NCBI GenBank assembly: GCA_028386065.3
Contig: JAKUCV010002005.1
Span: forward strand, 1-64,000
Length of the DNA stretch: 64,000 nucleotides
Direction: 5' to 3'
From: Turnera subulata
Taxonomy: Eukaryota; Streptophyta; Magnoliopsida; Malpighiales; Passifloraceae
The notes beneath the pieces are model-generated. The model saw nothing but the letters and a program-made list of their open reading frames with translations. It searched no databases and was not told the DNA's origin. Position 1 is the first letter of the stretch. The number at the start of each line of letters is the position of its first letter. Shown piece after piece: positions 59,399-64,000 of the stretch. A program made the position numbers and the translations under genes.

Positions 59399-60436
59399 GT
59401 TGCCTTCAAAATCCTCCTCAACCTAAACTTTATTAAAAAAAATAAAATCACGTACGTAGTCTGTTTTCTGGCAAAGTATTTAATGTTAGCTAGATGAGAT
59501 ATATGATTGATTCGATGTTGTCTTAGGAACTTTATGGAGATGTATATGCTGCTTCTATGTATATATAGATAGTGAAGGAAAGAAACTTGTGATAGGGGGG
59601 GATAATTTGACAAGGAATGTAAGCAATTGTGAAGTTGCCAGGCAAGTTTTTGTGAAGAAGGACAATGCGTGGGGACAATGATTACCGTGTCTGTCTTGAC
59701 GACAGCCACAAAGTGTTTAGATTTTAACAAGTTGACTATGGTCAAAATTTTGAATTGTTCTATTTTTTTTTCTACTTGTATGCCGCCTTCACTGAAGTGC
59801 AATAGCTAGCCACACGGATATGCTAATATTGGTAGCAAGCCGCAATTGAAAGTTTTTTTCTTTTCCTTGGCCGTTAATTAACATGCAGCCAAAAACGTCA
59901 AAGAGATGGAAATTTCCTGAACAAATAATTAATTGGAGGAATAATTTTTTTTGGGTTAATGGAGGGAATGTGAAAGAAAGCGAAAACGTGACCAATCTTC
60001 TTCTTCTATAAGTGAAAGAACCATTCGAGGTTTCTCGTTTAGGATATACTGATATTTTTGCAATACTTGTTCTGGACCTTCTGGTCTTTAAGCACATGAT
60101 GATTGTCTAGAAAGATATAGTATATTCTAACTTTTCTTTTCATTAACTTTACTATATACTCCCTCCGTTCAAAATTATAAGACGTTTTAAGGGTGTACAC
60201 ACCCCCCAAGAAATGTCTTTGAAATTTTATTGATACCAACTTTAACCTTTTGTCAAGAAAATTTTAATACCGCCAAATTTTGTGTTAATGCCCGCCAAAC
60301 CTTTGTTTTAATTTTTAAAGTAATAGTTTTACTATCACTTTATAAAATATCTCTGCTAAAAGAAAGATTAGCTGCTAGAGGAAAGATTAGCTGCAGATAA
60401 AATTTTTCCTTTGATTATAAACACTTTTGTTACAAA
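59399..60436. other. Upstream region of the DUF761 gene with a MITE-like end
   Basis: At about 60158-60185, CTCCCTCCGTTCAAAATTAT resembles the terminal repeat of plant Tc1/mariner-type MITEs. No matching second end is visible nearby. Confidence 0.35.
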
Positions 60437-61374
60437 ATGTTTGATTTAAACATGGAACCAGTAGAAGAGGAATTAGATACAAATCAAAATATCACAGCAG
60501 AAAGCACAATTCCTACCCATATTCCTGGTATGTTTTATGCTTTTGTAGATTTTATATTGAAAACAAGAGGTAGAATTCTCAACGCTAGAAGCTTGAAGAC
60601 TAGGATGGGTTATCAGTGGAGAATTGGTATACCCCGATCCAGATTTTAGTAAACATGTCTTATGATAAGGAAATATGTATACTTCTATATTAATAGATGT
60701 AGATCTACCCATGGAACCCTGAAACTTTGTTTTAGGAAGGAAAAGGAAACACACACATTAATTTGAAAGAATTATAAGGTTATATATAAAAAACAATCAG
60801 ATTTTCCCATCGACATCAGCAATTAAATTAACATGCCTGCAGGTTTCTATCAAGAAACTCTTAGCTCCGTGAGCAGGTGAGCCACAACAGAAGAATTTTA
60901 TATAAAAAAAAAAAGAAACATCCATAGAAGGAGAAGCAGAAAGCCTGTGGCACCAATATCTTCAAATCTATAAAACGCAAGCAGTGAATCATTATTGATC
61001 AGAACATGACATAGTGATAAACACCATGTTTAAGTGTTTCGTGGTTTGCTGCCTCTGCAAAATATTGAAATTTTCCTATGTGCATGCTGCAACTATATAT
61101 ATTCATGATTTAGTGAATATTACAGAGTGAAAGACAATTTATATGTCAAATATTAAAGCAGCAAAGCATTACTATACATATCTAAAGTAAGAGTTTTCAT
61201 ACTTCAATTTGTGCATGTGACCTCACCGGACATAAGCAGATCCTAGGTAGAGCTAGAAGATTAAAAGACGAGCTAAATTAAAAGGGTTTAGAGGACAGAT
61301 CTGAAGTTGTCAGGTAATGATGGTGCCTATAATGAAACATAGAATGGCCGGCGTGGACTAGTTGCCTTCTTCCT

Positions 61375-61510
61375 CCTCTCCACCGCCGCCGTCGTCCCCG
61401 TGATCTCCCCTCTTTCTTTCGCCAGATTAGCCCCCTCCTCTCCACCGCCGCCGTCGTCCCCGTGATGTCCCCTCTCTCTTTCGCCAGATTAGCCCCCCTC
61501 CTCTCAACCG
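61375..61510. repeat. Two-copy ~68-bp tandem repeat, GC-rich
   Basis: The segment with CTCTCCACCGCCGCCGTCGT followed by CGCCAGATTAGCCCCC occurs twice, with a partial third copy. It borders short repeats of GCGTCACCGTCGCC (61545-61620). Confidence 0.75.
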
Positions 61511-61599
61511 CCGCCGTCGTCTTCACCGTCGCCTCCCTCTACAGCAGCGTCACCGTCGCCTTCTCCAGCGTCAGCGTCACCGTCTACTTCCTCTGAGAG

Positions 61600-61990
61600 C
61601 GTCACCGTCGCCTTCTCCCTCGTGCTCCTCCGCGGAAGCGTAGCTCTTCCCGAACTTGGACTTGAACGAGGCGAGGTCGTCTGCGATGGTTTTGGCTCCT
61701 GGGTTCTTCAGTGGTGGTGGAGAGTTTGTCGGCGTCGATGGTGGCGGCGGCGTCTTCGTCGTCGGAGTGGAGAGTTTGTGAGTTGAGAATCTGTGAAGGT
61801 GAAGGGAAGTGAAGATGTCGGAGAGAGAGAGGGAGAGGGAGAGGGAGAGGGAGAGACGGTGTGTGTGTGTGTGGAGATTGTGGGGAGAGGGTAAAGAGAA
61901 GGAAGAAGGAAAAGATAAGAAAAAAAAGAAAACGTCGTGGTGATAGATAGGCGTGATTTGCTTTTGGCTTGTCTGCCATTTGCTTTTGTC
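61600..61990 (-). pseudogene. RD19-type papain-like cysteine protease, 5' fragment
   Basis: The minus strand has a signal-peptide-like hydrophobic stretch (FLFFLIFSFFLLFTL). After a frame change comes the start of the I29 inhibitor propeptide (DDLASFKSKFGKSYASAEEH), characteristic of plant RD19/cathepsin F-type vacuolar proteases. Homology ends after EEH, where GCGTCACC-type repeats begin, and the catalytic domain is absent. The two parts are in different frames, so it is a truncated pseudogene or transposed first exon. Confidence 0.55.
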
Positions 61991-62702
61991 TTCCAACTTG
62001 CTGTGATAAGTGTGATAAAAATAGAAAGAGGCATGACTCAATAAAGTAAATTACTGTCGAACTTGCCATTGATTTCGGGAAAATTGATTGAATGTTTTTA
62101 TAATATTGCAGACAATTACGTTGAAGATGCCATGGAAAAACCAGATTTGATGTACATTGAAGATTTTGATTTAAATATTGCACCATTTGATCTCAATAAG
62201 ATACCAGAAGAAGTATGGGAAGCTGAAATTCAAGAATCAATTGCTGTGATGCTAAAAATCTGCATCCCCAAATTTAGTTCTGTTAAGGTAGATTTTGTTA
62301 ATTATATTTATGTACATTTATGATAATTTCAAATTCTGATTTTTACTCATCTATTTCTCCAGGAATCTTAGAATGAAAGGATTTCGTTTGGAGCAGCAAA
62401 TCAAAGTATGTAAGAAAAGATATCATTCTTTCGGTAATTTAGGGGTGGGTGGGAATGTAATGGATGTGGGATTAAGTTGTTCTTCTGGAAATCAACAACT
62501 TCTATGTTCCGTGGAGTCTTTTTAATTGAATGGATATTTAGTATTTTTAAGTGATTGCCCAGTTAGATATCTGAGAAAAAAAGATAAATTCAGATTGGAA
62601 ATGAAACTGAATGATGAAAAGAACTCATGTTATTGAATGGTGATTACAAAGTTAAAAGGATAACCATAAAGCTCATACACAAACGGAAAAGGACGCATAC
62701 AT

Positions 62703-63386
62703 TTAACGATTCGGAACGACGTTGACACGGAAACTGTTTGGATCGTTGTTGACGTTGACCGTGACCCTATCGCTCCAAGAGAACCACATGCCGCCTCTGT
62801 CTCGCTGGCCAGGAATCTCGAACCGGTTAGCTTGAGGGAATCGGAGTGGAATCAGACCGTGATCGTCTCGTGGTTGCCACTGCGTCTCCGTCAGAAGAAC
62901 CATGTTCGGTTTATACTGGTTCTTCAAGTCCCTCAGGGTGCGTGAGAATTCTTGTGCACGTCTTGCCACTCCTCTGCAGTTCCACACCAGTAGCCGTACC
63001 TTTGGCCAGGTTGGAGGTAGCCGAGTCATTCTGGGTATGCTCTGGGCTGTCATTGAGAGCTGGTAGTAAGCGCCTTGCTCCACAGTCTGGCAAGTGGACT
63101 CTAGGTTGAACTCTTGAAGCCTATCCGAGATGAAGAACATCACGGAGTTTGCTGAGCCGTAGTATGAAGTCCTCAGTGTCCCATGGTCCTCTAGGAAGAA
63201 CACCTCTTCCATGGGAGTGACGAAGAATCTTGAGGAGTAGAGCTCGTCGACAAAGACCAGGCGTGGCATTCTGCCGAGCTCGTTCGGTAGCTCTTCAGCA
63301 CGCTCATTGACCATGCTGTAGGCTAGACGATTCCTTCTGCCAAGATTGGCCCCTTCGACGAAGAAGACTGATGATGGAGCAGGCAT
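62703..63386 (-). CDS. Cassette ORF2, copy D: intact 227-aa protein
   Basis: Starts MPAPSSVFFVEG, ends NVVPNR. Domain plan: residues 1-125 unknown conserved domain; 131-140 RLLVWNCRGV; 163-169 VLLTETQ; 181-189 RFPQANRFE; 198-204 GGMWFSW. The EEP-like half keeps the first Asn and Glu but has no DxN or SDH. By my count it is ~80% identical to copy B without gaps. I see no LTR, primer site or polypurine tract around it inside the window, so whether it sits in a retrotransposon or is a free-standing gene is open. ORF1 would be expected beyond the right edge. Confidence 0.78.
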   Translation of the reverse strand: MPAPSSVFFVEGANLGRRNRLAYSMVNERAEELPNELGRMPRLVFVDELYSSRFFVTPMEEVFFLEDHGTLRTSYYGSANSVMFFISDRLQEFNLESTCQTVEQGAYYQLSMTAQSIPRMTRLPPTWPKVRLLVWNCRGVARRAQEFSRTLRDLKNQYKPNMVLLTETQWQPRDDHGLIPLRFPQANRFEIPGQRDRGGMWFSWSDRVTVNVNNDPNSFRVNVVPNR

Positions 63387-63494
63387 AGTGATTGGACGTA
63401 TTGGTCTTGTGGTTTGTTTTCAGCGTTTTGTGGTTTTGTTTGCTTGAGTGTTTGTTGCTCTTAATGCTTTTAATAATTTACTCATCACCGCTCT

Positions 63495-63711
63495 CTCTTT
63501 TATACTCTTATGGGGAGCGTGATTACCTTTTTTGATTTTCAAGATGTTGCCGTTGCTTTCATTTATTGCTTTGATACTTCACGCGTTTTGTTGCCGTTGC
63601 TTTCATTTATGAGACGAGACAGGCGTTTTGGCTCATGCGGAATTTTTCACAAAACTCCACACCGTTTACGATCTTCAAGATCTTACTTTTTGAAAATTTT
63701 GCCACTGATTG
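63495..63711 (-). promoter_or_regulatory. Candidate promoter of ORF2 copy D
   Basis: A TATA box (TATAAAAGAG on the minus strand) at 63495-63504 lies ~118 bp before the ATG at 63386. The first copy of the conserved upstream block is at 63643-63711 and contains the dyad GATCTTCAAGATC (63670-63682). Confidence 0.5.
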
Positions 63712-64000
63712 AATTATTGCTTAATGAGAGATATGACATTAACCCGTTAGAAATCTTTTCCACTGCCTACATTATTGCTCTATTACTTTTCACAAAACTC
63801 CACACCGTTTACGATCTTCAAGATCTTACTTTTTGAAAATTTTGCCACTGATTGAATTATTGCTTAATGAGAGATTTAGCTTTTAACCCGTTAGAAATCT
63901 TTTCCACTGCCTACATTATTGCTCTATTACTTTTCACAAAACTCCACACCGTTTACGATCTTCAAGATCTTACTTTTTGAAAATTTTGCCATAGAATGAA
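63644..64000 (-). repeat. ~144-bp tandem repeat upstream of ORF2 copy D
   Basis: Units start at 63644, 63787 and 63932 (period 143-145 bp). Each contains the conserved promoter block with TTTTCACAAAACTCC and GATCTTCAAGATC. The array continues past the window end. Confidence 0.9.

Larger units (their letters stand above)
60437..62288 (+). pseudogene. Possible FAR1-like N-terminal fragment in two exon-like pieces
   Basis: The first piece runs from the ATG at 60437 to about 60528 (MFDLNMEPVEEELDT) and stops at a GT donor. The second, about 62112-62288, follows a CAG acceptor (MYIEDFDLNIAPFDLNKIPEE) and ends at GTAGAT. The FDLN motifs with acidic residues resemble N-termini of FAR1-related or MULE-derived proteins. 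A third short piece after CTCCAG near 62362 gives a stop at once. The interval carries unrelated fragments, so this is probably a broken gene. Weak evidence. Confidence 0.3.

Overview
The window is a transposable-element-rich piece of a flowering-plant nuclear genome, most likely a dicot. This rests on spliced plant genes with short GT-AG introns, plant-type Ty1-copia, Ty3-gypsy, LINE, MULE and hAT elements, and plant-specific families (gibberellin 20-oxidase, DUF761). I do not commit to a species.

Layout. Bases 1-10247 are a degenerate, minus-strand copia-type element with 1.37 kb LTRs. Its pol is cut off after the protease motif. It carries an antisense two-gene cassette (ORF1 2739-3122, ORF2 3798-4482), and a 2.1 kb MULE sits in its gag with an 11-bp target duplication. 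Bases 10248-20670 are a plus-strand gypsy-type element with no pol. Its internal region is almost entirely a second copy of the cassette, again antisense (ORF2 12932-13615, ORF1 14714-15079). A solo LTR (16065-18146, TSD AGACC) is nested in its 3' LTR. Next come an AT-rich stretch, a 3.4 kb solo LTR (22130-25572, TSD TCCCA), and a dead LINE (25.9-32.1 kb) split by a solo LTR (TSD GTATT) and a hAT MITE (8-bp TSD).

From 32.4 kb the DNA is genic: RPS26 (+), gibberellin 20-oxidase (-), mitochondrial porin/VDAC (-), a GT31 glycosyltransferase (-), GH27 alpha-galactosidase (+, 15 exons) and a DUF761 protein (-). All have intact reading frames as I assembled them. Inserted at 46393-52506 is a complete copia-type element (201-bp LTRs, TSD AAGCA) with dead pol and a third, intact, antisense ORF2. 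The right end holds gene fragments (RD19-type cysteine protease, a FAR1-like N-terminus) and a fourth, intact ORF2 (62703-63386) behind ~144-bp tandem repeats running off the window.

The candidate undescribed system is this ORF1/ORF2 cassette. ORF2 is 227 aa in every intact copy. It fuses an N-terminal domain I do not recognise to the first half of a LINE-type EEP endonuclease fold. Diverged copies differ mostly at synonymous sites. Each copy has its own TATA box and a conserved upstream block, and in all three datable hosts it lies antisense inside an LTR element lacking functional pol. A second theme is dense arrays of short dyad-symmetric motifs, a different one in each retroelement family.
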